NCBI GenBank assembly: GCA_003662515.1 | Contig: QMYF01000052.1 | Location: 1-5,416, forward strand | From: Candidatus Hecatellales archaeon | GTDB taxonomy: Archaea; Thermoproteota; Bathyarchaeia; Hecatellales; Hecatellaceae | DNA length: 5,416 nucleotides | Reading direction: 5' to 3' | In this document: one piece after another, positions 1 to 5,413 of the stretch | Position numbering within the stretch: position 1 is the stretch's first letter | How the letters are laid out: every line of letters begins with the position of its first letter | Made by a program: the position numbers and the translations under genes | The notes under the pieces: generated by a model | What the model saw: the letters and a program-made list of their open reading frames with translations, nothing else | Told to the model about the DNA's origin: nothing | Databases searched by the model: none

Positions 1-2057
1 ACCAGGGGCGAAGCTTCCTCTCCGAGTTTGAAGCTAGAAAGCTTGCCCGCCTCTACGGGATACCTGTTCCAAACTTCCGTTTCGCGGGAAGCCTTGAAGA
101 GGCCTTAGCGGCTGCCGGAGAGATAGGCTACCCTGTAACCTTGAAGGTGGCTTCCCCGGATATTCAGCATAAAACAGATGTGGGAGGGGTTATTGTAGGG
201 CTTCCAAACCCTGAAAGCCTGAGGAAAGCCTTCAAGGAGGCCTCGGAAAGAGTTAGGAGGGTTAGGCCTGAAGCCAGAATCGAAGGCTTCCTCGTGGAGG
301 AAACAGCCCCTCCAACAGGCATAGAGGTTATCGTTGGAGGCTTGAGAGACCGCCAGTTCGGCCCCACAGTCCTCTTCGGGCTGGGAGGAATCTTCGTGGA
401 GGTTTTGAAAGATTTCTCCCTGAGGGTTTGCCCGGTCAACTTTAAAGACGCCCTAGAAATGTTGGAGGAAATTCGGGGTAAAAGTCTTCTCTCAGGGTTC
501 AGAGGTAAACCTCCCGTTTCCAAGGAAAAGCTTGCCAGCTTAATCCTTAAGGTTTCAAAACTCATGCTGGAGCATCCTGAAGTCGACCAGCTAGACCTCA
601 ACCCTGTTCTAGCCTACCCTGACAAGGTTTTAGCGGTAGACGTCAAGGTGGGGATAAAGAGGCCTGAAGAGGGGGAAAGGCTTGAGAGGCCTCCAGCCAG
701 CCTAGAGAAGCTTTTCAACCCTAAAGCTGTGGCGGTTATAGGGGCCTCCCCAAAGCCTGGAAAGCTGGGATACAACGTTCTATTCAACCTTTTAAACCAT
801 GGCTTCTCCGGGAAAGTTTACCCTGTGAACCCCCGAGAAAAGGAAATTTTGAAGGTTGAATGCTTTAAAAGTATTCTGGAGGTCCCTGGAGAAGTCGACG
901 TGGCTGTGCTGACCATTCCCGCCGGCAGGGTTTCCCAGGCTCTCGAAGAATGTGGAGTTAAGGGGGTGAAGTTTGCGATAGTGGAGGCTGCGGGCTTCGC
1001 CGAGCTGGGAGGGGAGGGAGAAAAGCTTCAGGAAGCCTTAACGGGAAACTTGAGGAAGTATGGGTTGAGGCTTGTGGGTCCTAACTGCGCTGGCGTTGTG
1101 AACCTGCATAACGGCTTTATTTCCACCTTCGCCCCTCTTGAAGCCTTAAGGAAGGGGGAAATCTCAATTATAGCCCAGGCGGGAATCTTCGCAGTAGACC
1201 TGCTTCAAGTTCACCCTTTAAGGTTTGGGAAAATAGCGTCGCTGGGGAACATGGCTGACCTCGACGAGGCAGACTTCCTCGAATATTTCGCTGAAGACGG
1301 GGAAACCAGAGTGATAGGAGTCTACGTGGAAGGCGTGAGGAGGGGAAGACGCTTCCTAGAAGCCTTAAGGAAGGCTTCCCTCAGGAAGCCCGTAGTGGTT
1401 TTGAAGGGTGGAAAAACCAGGGAGGGAAGTGTGAAGGTTAAAACCCATACGGCTTCCCTGGCTGGGAACCCAGCAGTCTGGAGGTTCGCCTTGAAACAGC
1501 ATGGAGCCGTAATGGCTGAAAGCCTGGAAGAATTCTTCAACCTGCTAAAGTTTTTCAGCCTTCAGCCACCCATGGAGGGGCCAAACCTCTCTATTCTAAC
1601 CTATACGGGAAGCATGGGTATCCTGGCGGTGGATAGGGCGGTAACCCTAGGATTAAAAATAGTTGAATACAGGCGGGAAGCCTTGGAAAGGCTTAAAGAA
1701 ATAGCCTTCCCGTGGACTAGCAGTTGGAACCCCCTCGACCTAAGCTTCCTCGCGGAAGCCTGGCAGTATAAGGCTTTCATAGAGACTGTTGAAAGGCTCA
1801 AGGAGGTCAACGGAATCCTCTGCATGGTTCCCATCCTTAAGCTTTGGGAGCTGGGAAAGGCGGCTGCGGAGGCCTGGAAACGCAGCAAACCCCTCGTCTT
1901 CTGCATTCCCATGGCAGACCTCCACTCCGAAAACATTCTAAGATTTGAGGAGAAATATGGAGTAGCTTGCTATCTCACCCCTGAGGAAGCCGTTAACGCT
2001 TTGGCAAAAAGCCTCAGATACCACAGATGGCTAAAAAACAGCCGTAAAACCAAATAG
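1..2057 (+). CDS. Acetate/acyl-CoA synthetase (ADP-forming), fused beta-alpha subunits, 5'-partial
   Basis: The reading frame is open from position 3 to the TAG at 2055-2057 (684 codons). The first in-frame start, TTG at 141, lies inside the ATP-grasp domain, so the true start is outside the window, probably only about 5-15 residues away. Family role: acyl-CoA + ADP + Pi to acid + CoA + ATP, a cytoplasmic substrate-level phosphorylation step in fermentative archaea. Domain order is beta (ATP-grasp, about 3-690), CoA-binding Rossmann fold (about 715-1050, motif VAVIGASPKPGKLGY), then the two ligase subdomains (about 1070-2040). Visible key residues are the ATP-grasp His in PDIQHKTDVGG (codon 168-170), the catalytic His in THTASLAG (1446-1448) that becomes phosphorylated in this family, and the Glu of VYVEGVRRG (1329-1331). 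The usual SQSG motif of the alpha part reads AQAG here. The exact acyl substrate cannot be told from sequence. Confidence 0.93.
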   Translation, partial: QGRSFLSEFEARKLARLYGIPVPNFRFAGSLEEALAAAGEIGYPVTLKVASPDIQHKTDVGGVIVGLPNPESLRKAFKEASERVRRVRPEARIEGFLVEETAPPTGIEVIVGGLRDRQFGPTVLFGLGGIFVEVLKDFSLRVCPVNFKDALEMLEEIRGKSLLSGFRGKPPVSKEKLASLILKVSKLMLEHPEVDQLDLNPVLAYPDKVLAVDVKVGIKRPEEGERLERPPASLEKLFNPKAVAVIGASPKPGKLGYNVLFNLLNHGFSGKVYPVNPREKEILKVECFKSILEVPGEVDVAVLTIPAGRVSQALEECGVKGVKFAIVEAAGFAELGGEGEKLQEALTGNLRKYGLRLVGPNCAGVVNLHNGFISTFAPLEALRKGEISIIAQAGIFAVDLLQVHPLRFGKIASLGNMADLDEADFLEYFAEDGETRVIGVYVEGVRRGRRFLEALRKASLRKPVVVLKGGKTREGSVKVKTHTASLAGNPAVWRFALKQHGAVMAESLEEFFNLLKFFSLQPPMEGPNLSILTYTGSMGILAVDRAVTLGLKIVEYRREALERLKEIAFPWTSSWNPLDLSFLAEAWQYKAFIETVERLKEVNGILCMVPILKLWELGKAAAEAWKRSKPLVFCIPMADLHSENILRFEEKYGVACYLTPEEAVNALAKSLRYHRWLKNSRKTK

Positions 2058-2090
2058 TTCACGGGTTTGATGCAAGGTTAGAAATTCCCT

Positions 2091-2134
2091 TCGATTACCT
2101 TATATAAATAAAGATGCAAAATAAAGGTAATCGA
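2091..2134. repeat. 11-bp perfect inverted repeat downstream of the CoA synthetase gene
   Basis: TCGATTACCTT at 2091-2101 is the exact reverse complement of AAGGTAATCGA at 2124-2134, separated by a 22-nt loop that is almost all A and T. It starts 33 nt after the synthetase stop codon. As RNA it could form a hairpin protecting the 3' end or aiding termination; as DNA it could be a protein site. A short direct repeat GATGCAA (2069-2075, 2113-2119) lies around its left arm. The remaining gap up to about 2200 shows no gene. Confidence 0.6.
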
Positions 2135-2199
2135 GAAACGTCAACGAAAGAAGCAAACATAAACCGTAAAGCCGAAAAATAAGCCAAAATCACCCCACC

Positions 2200-2233
2200 T
2201 TCAAATTTAAAATCCCAAAAAAGGGAATTTGAA
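2200..2233 (-). terminator. T-rich terminator hairpin after tRNA-Leu
   Basis: Directly 3' of the tRNA on the minus strand lies an inverted repeat (TTCAAATT at 2200-2207 with AATTTGAA at 2226-2233). It has an inner CCC/GGG pair around a run of six T (2217-2222, minus-strand sense) and a further TTTT tract. Archaeal RNA polymerase terminates at T tracts, so this is a natural end for the tRNA transcript. The stem has a 6-nt asymmetric bulge, so its fold is only moderately convincing. Confidence 0.5.
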
Positions 2234-2244
2234 AGTTAAATTGA

Positions 2245-2373
2245 TGCGGGGGGTGGGATTTGAACCCACGAAGCCCTTCGGCACAGGATTTCTCAGCCCT
2301 TTACATGTCCCCCGGGGTGTCCCCAAGGGGGATCTTAAGTCCTGCCCCTTTGTCCTGGCTCGGGAACCCCCGC
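2245..2373 (-). tRNA. tRNA-Leu(UAA) with a 44-nt intron
   Basis: Read on the minus strand, the acceptor stem is GCGGGGG (2373-2367) with CCCCCGC (2252-2246) and discriminator A at 2245. The TPsiC arm is GTGGG-TTCAAAT-CCCAC. The anticodon stem CAGGA/TCCTG encloses loop CTTAAGA, giving anticodon UAA, which reads UUA (and possibly UUG). A 14-nt variable arm with a GCC/GGC stem marks it as class II (Leu). The gene spans 129 nt, and removing the 44-nt intron leaves 85 nt, the usual size for tRNA-Leu. CCA is not encoded. Exons are 2373-2334 and 2289-2245. The gene is divergent from the Tat-hydrolase gene. Reverse-strand translation of its T arm gives the familiar false peptide GFEPT. Confidence 0.95.
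2290..2333 (-). other. Archaeal tRNA intron (bulge-helix-bulge), position 37/38
   Basis: The intron follows G37 (2334) and ends before A38 (2289), the canonical archaeal site. The splice fold can be drawn by hand. Loop bases CUUA (exon) pair with UGAG near the intron 3' end as the 4-bp central helix. The 5' bulge is AG|A and the 3' bulge is AA|A, each cut after its second base, followed directly by the UCCUG stem strand. The intron body is very GC-rich and can form stacked hairpins (CCCCC/GGGGG around GGGG-ACA-CCCC). The base pair next to the 5' bulge is a U-C mismatch. Confidence 0.85.
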
Positions 2374-2412
2374 ATTTAATCCTTAAAGGGCTAGCAAGCT
2401 TTTCCATCATAA

Positions 2413-2420
2413 GGTTTATG
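2413..2420 (-). promoter_or_regulatory. Possible TATA box for tRNA-Leu
   Basis: On the minus strand CATAAACC is centred about 43 nt before the mature tRNA 5' end, which would leave a short 5' leader for RNase P to remove. The more proximal A/T stretch at 2375-2389 is too close to serve. This is placed by spacing only. Confidence 0.3.
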
Positions 2421-2445
2421 TTAAGCCTTACCTTTCGGAGAAATC

Positions 2446-2451
2446 TTTAAA
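2446..2451 (+). promoter_or_regulatory. TATA box (TTTAAA) for the Tat-hydrolase gene
   Basis: TTTAAA sits about 25 nt before position 2474, the expected transcription start. A start there would leave a roughly 15-nt leader containing the GGAGG site at 2476-2480. This argues that the upstream GTG codons at 2471 and 2474 are leader sequence, not start codons. Confidence 0.5.
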
Positions 2452-2488
2452 GCCGCTGTTTCTGGATATTGTGGTGGAGGAGAAGCTG

Positions 2489-3322
2489 TTGAGCTCTTCT
2501 GAAACTGCCCGAAGAAGCTTCCTCAAATATGCTGCCACGGCCATTATTGCAGGTGTAGTGGCGGGGGTTGGAGGCTACAGTTTGGGAAGGTCTACTGGGG
2601 AAGCTGAAGCTTCCACCAAAATTGCTGAGCTGCAAAGCCAGGTTGAAGATTTAAGGAAGAAGATTCCGCCTCCCGTCGAAATCCAGGAGGTAACCATTAA
2701 CCCTGCTAAAACAGTCCTTATAATAGTAGATATGCAAAACGACTTTTGCAAGGTTGGTGGAGCCTTAGGGCCTCAGGATAAGGCTGGAGAACAAGCAATA
2801 ACCAATGTGGCCTTAAAAATTAGGGAGCTGAAGGAGCGAGGCAAAGCCAAGGGCATGAAGGTTATCTACACTCAGGACTACCATTACGAGAACGATCCTG
2901 AATTCAAGATTTGGGGTCCCCACTGCGTCGTGAAGAAGGAAAACGGGGTTGACAAGCCTACCTGGGGGCAGCTTGAAATCCCGGAGCTAACGCCGGATCC
3001 AGACGACATTGTGGTTCATAAGGGAGGTAAAACTGTTTCCTACGACTGCTTCTATGCCACCTATAAGCCGGGCGAGATGGATGAGATTTTGGCGAAGCTA
3101 GGCGTTGACACCTGCATCGTGACGGGAACCGTATCAAACATTTGTGTGAATGCGGCTGTTTTGGGCTGCGCTCAGAGGATGCCTATGGGCCACACCATTG
3201 TCCCGGTGGACGGCATAGTTTCCCTACCCTTCTTCCCCTGGACTCCAGCCACAGAGCTCCACCACTGGAACGCCATTTACAAGGTGGTAATCAGCGAAAC
3301 AGGCAAAATCAAGTTCGCCTAA
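2489..3322 (+). CDS. Tat-exported nicotinamidase/isochorismatase-like cysteine hydrolase
   Basis: The start is uncertain. TTG at 2489 has GGAGG eight nt upstream and fits the TATA box; GTG at 2471 has no ribosome site. Numbering from 2471 (283 aa): a twin-arginine motif ARRSFLK (13-19) is followed by a hydrophobic segment (about 20-39), then a heptad-like linker (about 48-64) and a proline hinge, IPPPVE. The hydrolase domain runs from about 80 to 283. Its catalytic triad is recognisable as Asp87 (VDMQNDF), Lys184 (VVHKGG) and Cys225 (SNICVNAAV). Asp136 and His138 (QDYH) with His151 (GPHC) match the metal site of nicotinamidases. Family members hydrolyse amides or related bonds through a cysteine acyl-enzyme, for example nicotinamide to nicotinate. 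Nicotinamidases are normally cytoplasmic, whereas this one should be moved folded across the membrane. An AEA-S site (45-48) allows cleavage; otherwise the segment would anchor it. The substrate is not determinable. The oxidoreductase gene follows 51 nt downstream on the same strand. Confidence 0.85.
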   Translation: MSSSETARRSFLKYAATAIIAGVVAGVGGYSLGRSTGEAEASTKIAELQSQVEDLRKKIPPPVEIQEVTINPAKTVLIIVDMQNDFCKVGGALGPQDKAGEQAITNVALKIRELKERGKAKGMKVIYTQDYHYENDPEFKIWGPHCVVKKENGVDKPTWGQLEIPELTPDPDDIVVHKGGKTVSYDCFYATYKPGEMDEILAKLGVDTCIVTGTVSNICVNAAVLGCAQRMPMGHTIVPVDGIVSLPFFPWTPATELHHWNAIYKVVISETGKIKFA

Positions 3323-3329
3323 ACCGCCC

Positions 3330-3365
3330 AAACCTTTTTCCATTCTTTCCTCTGTAAACCTTTTT
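3330..3365 (+). terminator. Repeated T-tract between hydrolase and oxidoreductase genes
   Basis: AAACCTTTTT occurs twice, at 3330-3339 and 3356-3365, within a pyrimidine-rich 36-nt spacer right after the hydrolase stop codon. Runs of five T can cause partial termination in archaea. The spacer has no clear TATA box at the right distance for the next gene, so read-through of the pair is also possible. Confidence 0.35.
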
Positions 3366-3373
3366 GGGAAGCT

Positions 3374-4372
3374 ATGAGGCTTGCCTACTTTTCAGCCCTC
3401 GAACAATACGACCCCCAAACAGCGCTTAAACATGCTGTTGAAGCCGAGAAAGCAGGCTTCAGCCTAATAGGCGCCTCAGACCATTTCCACCCTTGGGTTC
3501 ACAGGGGAGGCCAAGCAGCCTTCGCCTGGGTTTGGCTGGCTAGCCTAGCCGAAAGAACCGTGAGGGTTAGGGTGGGAACCTGCGTTACCGCGCCGCTTCT
3601 GCGCTATCATCCGGGCCTGGTGGCTCAGGCCTTCGCAACCCTGGGAGCCCTCTATCCCGGGAGGATTTTCCTCGCTGTGGGGGCGGGGGAAGCCCTCAAC
3701 GAGTCGCCTTTAGGCTATCCCTGGCCTGGTAGGAGGGAAAGGCTGGAAAGACTTGAAGAAGCCATCCGGGTGATAAAGCTTCTCTGGACCTCAGACTTCG
3801 TCGACTTCCAAGGCAAATACTACCGGTTGAGGAAGGCTAAGCTTTACACGAAGCCTGGGAAGCCTGTTCCCCTCTACGTTTCCGCGGGAGGCCTCAGAAT
3901 GGCTGAGCTAGCTGGACGGTTGGCGGACGGGCTGATAACCAACATGGGAGCTTTCGCCAGGCATGGCAGAAAGATTCTTGAAGCCTTCCAAGCCGGCTGG
4001 AAGGGGCGGGCAGGCGAACCTTTCACCAGCATCGTGCTCCATGTTTCCTATCATGAGGATTATGAGGAGGCTTTAAGGGCGATTAGGAGGTGGGCTCCCG
4101 TCCTAGTCCCAAAAGTCTTCCAAGAGGACATCTACGATCCGCGGGAGGTGGAAGCCTACGGTGAGAAGGTTTCCTTGGAGAGGCTTGAAGCCATCCACTT
4201 GGTGGCCAGCGAGCCTGAGCAGATTATCCGCCGGATAGAAAACTTGGAAAAACAGGGTTTCACCTGTGTTTTCCTTTCCAATTCAAGTCCTCAACCTGAA
4301 AAATTCCTTGAGGTTTGCAGGAGACAGATTTTACCTTACTTTGAGGAAGAAAGGGGGAAGGGGAGGCCTTAA
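3374..4372 (+). CDS. LLM-class F420-dependent oxidoreductase (G6P-dehydrogenase-like group)
   Basis: This 332-aa protein has the full length of the luciferase-like TIM-barrel family that uses coenzyme F420 for hydride transfer in the cytoplasm. It follows the F420-dependent glucose-6-phosphate dehydrogenase pattern: SDHFHPW (35-41), GTCVTAPLLRYHP (68-80), PGRIFLAVGAGEALNE (95-110), a WP plus RLERLEEAI segment (117-131), and FQGKYYRLRKAKLYTKP (145-161). His37, Trp41 and Glu106 correspond to the active-site His40, Trp44 and Glu109 of the mycobacterial enzyme. The stretch where that enzyme has a phosphate-binding Lys198 reads ITNMGAFARHGRK, with no clear equivalent. I therefore infer a different substrate, perhaps an alcohol or another sugar derivative. 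The ATG at 3374 gives the family's usual short N-terminus (MRLAYF) but has only a weak GGGAA upstream. The stop overlaps that of the convergent CBS gene. Confidence 0.9.
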   Translation: MRLAYFSALEQYDPQTALKHAVEAEKAGFSLIGASDHFHPWVHRGGQAAFAWVWLASLAERTVRVRVGTCVTAPLLRYHPGLVAQAFATLGALYPGRIFLAVGAGEALNESPLGYPWPGRRERLERLEEAIRVIKLLWTSDFVDFQGKYYRLRKAKLYTKPGKPVPLYVSAGGLRMAELAGRLADGLITNMGAFARHGRKILEAFQAGWKGRAGEPFTSIVLHVSYHEDYEEALRAIRRWAPVLVPKVFQEDIYDPREVEAYGEKVSLERLEAIHLVASEPEQIIRRIENLEKQGFTCVFLSNSSPQPEKFLEVCRRQILPYFEEERGKGRP

Positions 4373-4776
4373 AGGGCTTGGAGGGCTCCAGCAATCTCCA
4401 GGATGCTGCTACACACACCTGTCTGAGTTATGCTTCCAATGATTTTTCCTCCCTCCACAACGAAAACCCTGCGAACCCTCTTCTCCAACATTAACCTTAT
4501 GGCTTCCCCTATCCTAGATTCTGGGTCTATGGTCACTAAGGGAGCCTCCATAATGTCTTCCGCCACCGTCTTCTCAGGGTCCAAGCCTTTAACCAGACAT
4601 TTCTCGAGGATAGCTCGGTCGGTGACCTCTCCGACTGGAAGCCCATCCTTCGTGACTACCACCGTGCCGACGTTGTTTTCAACCATGGCTTTGGCTACTT
4701 CTTTGATGCTGGCGGAGGCATTCACCTCCACCACCTTAGGGTCGAGAATATCTCTAACCCTAACACTTATGGGCAT
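4369..4776 (-). CDS. Stand-alone CBS-pair protein
   Basis: From ATG at 4776 the protein has 135 aa and consists only of two CBS motifs, residues about 7-58 and 72-125. The first ends in the typical PVGEVTDRAI (47-56). The second ends in KIIGSITQTGV (111-121) and lacks the acidic residue that usually contacts ribose, so nucleotide binding may be asymmetric. CBS pairs bind adenine nucleotides (AMP, ATP, SAM) and tune partner proteins; there is no catalytic domain and the partner is unknown. I chose ATG 4776 because GGAGG ends five nt before it. The upstream GTG codons at 4791 and 4788 overlap or precede that site and fall near the predicted transcription start. Its stop codon shares TTAA with the stop of the convergent oxidoreductase gene. 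It is divergent from tRNA-Arg. Confidence 0.9.
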   Translation of the reverse strand: MPISVRVRDILDPKVVEVNASASIKEVAKAMVENNVGTVVVTKDGLPVGEVTDRAILEKCLVKGLDPEKTVAEDIMEAPLVTIDPESRIGEAIRLMLEKRVRRVFVVEGGKIIGSITQTGVCSSILEIAGALQAL

Positions 4777-4813
4777 TTCAACCTCCACCACAAATATTTA
4801 CGCGGACGGGAAG

Positions 4814-4819
4814 TTTAAA
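4814..4819 (-). promoter_or_regulatory. TATA box (TTTAAA) for the CBS gene
   Basis: TTTAAA on the minus strand is centred about 25 nt before position 4791, which would give a roughly 15-nt leader carrying GGAGG (4786-4782) ahead of ATG 4776. The layout mirrors the hydrolase gene's promoter and leader. Confidence 0.5.
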
Positions 4820-5303
4820 CGTTGGGGAGGAAAGGCGCAAAGCTAAAAACCGTTAAAAACCTTTTCAATGGGTGGAGGGCCCGTAGCGCAGCCAGGATAG
4901 CGCGGCAGCCTCCTAAGCTGTTGGTCGTGGGTTCAAATCCCACCGGGCCCGCCACTAAAAATCCGTTATCAGCCTTTATTCCAGCAGTTAGGCCAAAATC
5001 AGGTTTTTCTATTCTAACATCATTATGCTTTGCTGACGTTTCTTCCTTAGTGAAATCAATAAGGGCCTTAGTTTTTCCGCTAAGACCATTAGCATATCCA
5101 ATAAGGTTTGTCCAACCATTCACATAACCAGCAACCTTCTCAATAAGCCATCTCCTTGTTGCAGCATTACTCAATAGGACAGGTAAAACCTCAGCCTCAA
5201 ACTTCCTCAGCTTTCTCCTTATGCAATATTCCAGATACCAGCGGTAGTTGTCATTTGGCTTAAGCTCTCCCTTTAGGTATGCAAGCTCGTTTTTACTGAA
5301 CAT
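4815..5303 (-). CDS. Candidate int(N): N-terminal fragment of an SSV-type tyrosine integrase, overlapping tRNA-Arg antisense
   Basis: From ATG 5303 (GAGG eight nt upstream) the frame codes for 162 aa. About 117 residues lie outside the tRNA and start MFSKNELAYLKGEL. They include a basic helical segment, NYRWYLEYCIRRKLRKFEAE, of a type I recall in small archaeal proteins next to tRNA genes. The frame then crosses the tRNA antisense, giving AGPVGFEPTTNSLGG, and ends at 4815. The SSV1 integrase likewise has a short N-terminal part, then a GFEPGTS-type stretch encoded by the attachment site, then the catalytic domain. On integration the gene splits and the N-terminal part is left beside the intact tRNA in exactly this orientation. 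No catalytic Arg-His-Arg-Tyr residues are present, as expected of int(N). A caution is that GFEP arises from any tRNA T arm, so only the part outside the tRNA is evidence. It could instead be an unrelated hypothetical gene whose real end is near the tRNA. Confidence 0.5.
   Translation of the reverse strand: MFSKNELAYLKGELKPNDNYRWYLEYCIRRKLRKFEAEVLPVLLSNAATRRWLIEKVAGYVNGWTNLIGYANGLSGKTKALIDFTKEETSAKHNDVRIEKPDFGLTAGIKADNGFLVAGPVGFEPTTNSLGGCRAILAALRALHPLKRFLTVFSFAPFLPNV
4843..4860 (+). promoter_or_regulatory. Possible TATA region for tRNA-Arg
   Basis: Two similar A-rich boxes, CTAAAAACC and TTAAAAACC, lie 17-34 nt before the tRNA 5' end. The upstream copy (4843-4850) is at the better distance. 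The assignment rests on composition and spacing only. Confidence 0.35.
4877..4954 (+). tRNA. tRNA-Arg(CCU), CCA encoded
   Basis: The acceptor stem is GGGCCCG (4877-4883) with CGGGCCC (4944-4950), discriminator G 4951 and an encoded CCA at 4952-4954. The D stem is GCGC/GCGC. The anticodon stem GCAGC/GCTGT (4905-4909, 4917-4921) holds loop CTCCTAA, so the anticodon is CCU (4912-4914), reading AGG. The variable loop is five nt and the T arm is GTGGG-TTCAAAT-CCCAC. No intron. The mature body is 75 nt plus CCA. Unlike the tRNA-Leu in this window it carries CCA in the DNA. The sequence past its 3' end is low-GC and appears to belong to an integrated element. Confidence 0.96.
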
Positions 5304-5331
5304 GTTCCCTTCCTCTATTTCACATAGCCTT

Positions 5332-5341
5332 GCATTATTTG
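5332..5341 (-). promoter_or_regulatory. Possible TATA box of the int(N)-like gene
   Basis: Minus-strand CCAAATAATG is centred about 33 nt before ATG 5303, placing transcription start near 5310. The left arm of the inverted repeat (5345-5357) lies immediately upstream, where TFB or a regulator would bind. Confidence 0.3.
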
Positions 5342-5344
5342 GAC

Positions 5345-5413
5345 GGGTAGGAGAGGATGTGGGCAATACCCCTCTTCCACTTCAGACTTCCACCTCAATT
5401 TCCTCTCCTACCC
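5345..5413. repeat. 13-bp perfect inverted repeat upstream of the int(N)-like gene
   Basis: GGGTAGGAGAGGA at 5345-5357 is the exact reverse complement of TCCTCTCCTACCC at 5401-5413, with 43 nt between. The interval also holds CTTCCAC twice, 13 nt apart (5374-5380, 5387-5393). No ORF of note runs through it. It could be an operator, a recombination-directionality or replication protein site, or a hairpin in RNA. Confidence 0.6.

Noticed and set aside
1140..1378. GAAGCCTTAAGGAAGG repeated at 1140-1155 and 1359-1374, with a local palindrome GAAGCCTT/AAGGCTTC at 1359-1378
   Set aside because: Both copies are in the same frame and encode EALRK with the genome's favoured codons; chance and codon preference explain them.
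164..1936. Several minus-strand ORFs of 60-145 codons opposite the CoA synthetase
   Set aside because: They lie fully inside a well-recognised gene, lack domains and show low-complexity shadow composition.
2291..2333. G/C hairpins in the tRNA-Leu gene as a possible rho-independent terminator or CRISPR-like repeat
   Set aside because: They lie within the tRNA intron, which explains the structure; there is no repeat array anywhere in the window.
2229..2450. Plus-strand ORF with peptide start GVGFEPTKPFGTG, and the minus-strand ORF over the same region
   Set aside because: Both are translations of the tRNA-Leu gene and its intron; GFEPT is the standard antisense reading of a tRNA T arm.
3142..3357. 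Plus-strand 71-codon ORF overlapping the hydrolase C-terminus
   Set aside because: It is a frame-shifted reading of the hydrolase gene, which continues intact past the catalytic Cys to a normal end.
4430..4846. Plus-strand ORF opposite the CBS gene
   Set aside because: It is Ser/Thr-rich shadow translation of the CBS-pair gene, whose own frame has a clear domain match and ribosome site.
4822..5127. Plus-strand ORF of 101 codons through tRNA-Arg
   Set aside because: It reads the tRNA in sense and then continues opposite the int(N)-like frame; it has no recognisable domain or convincing start.
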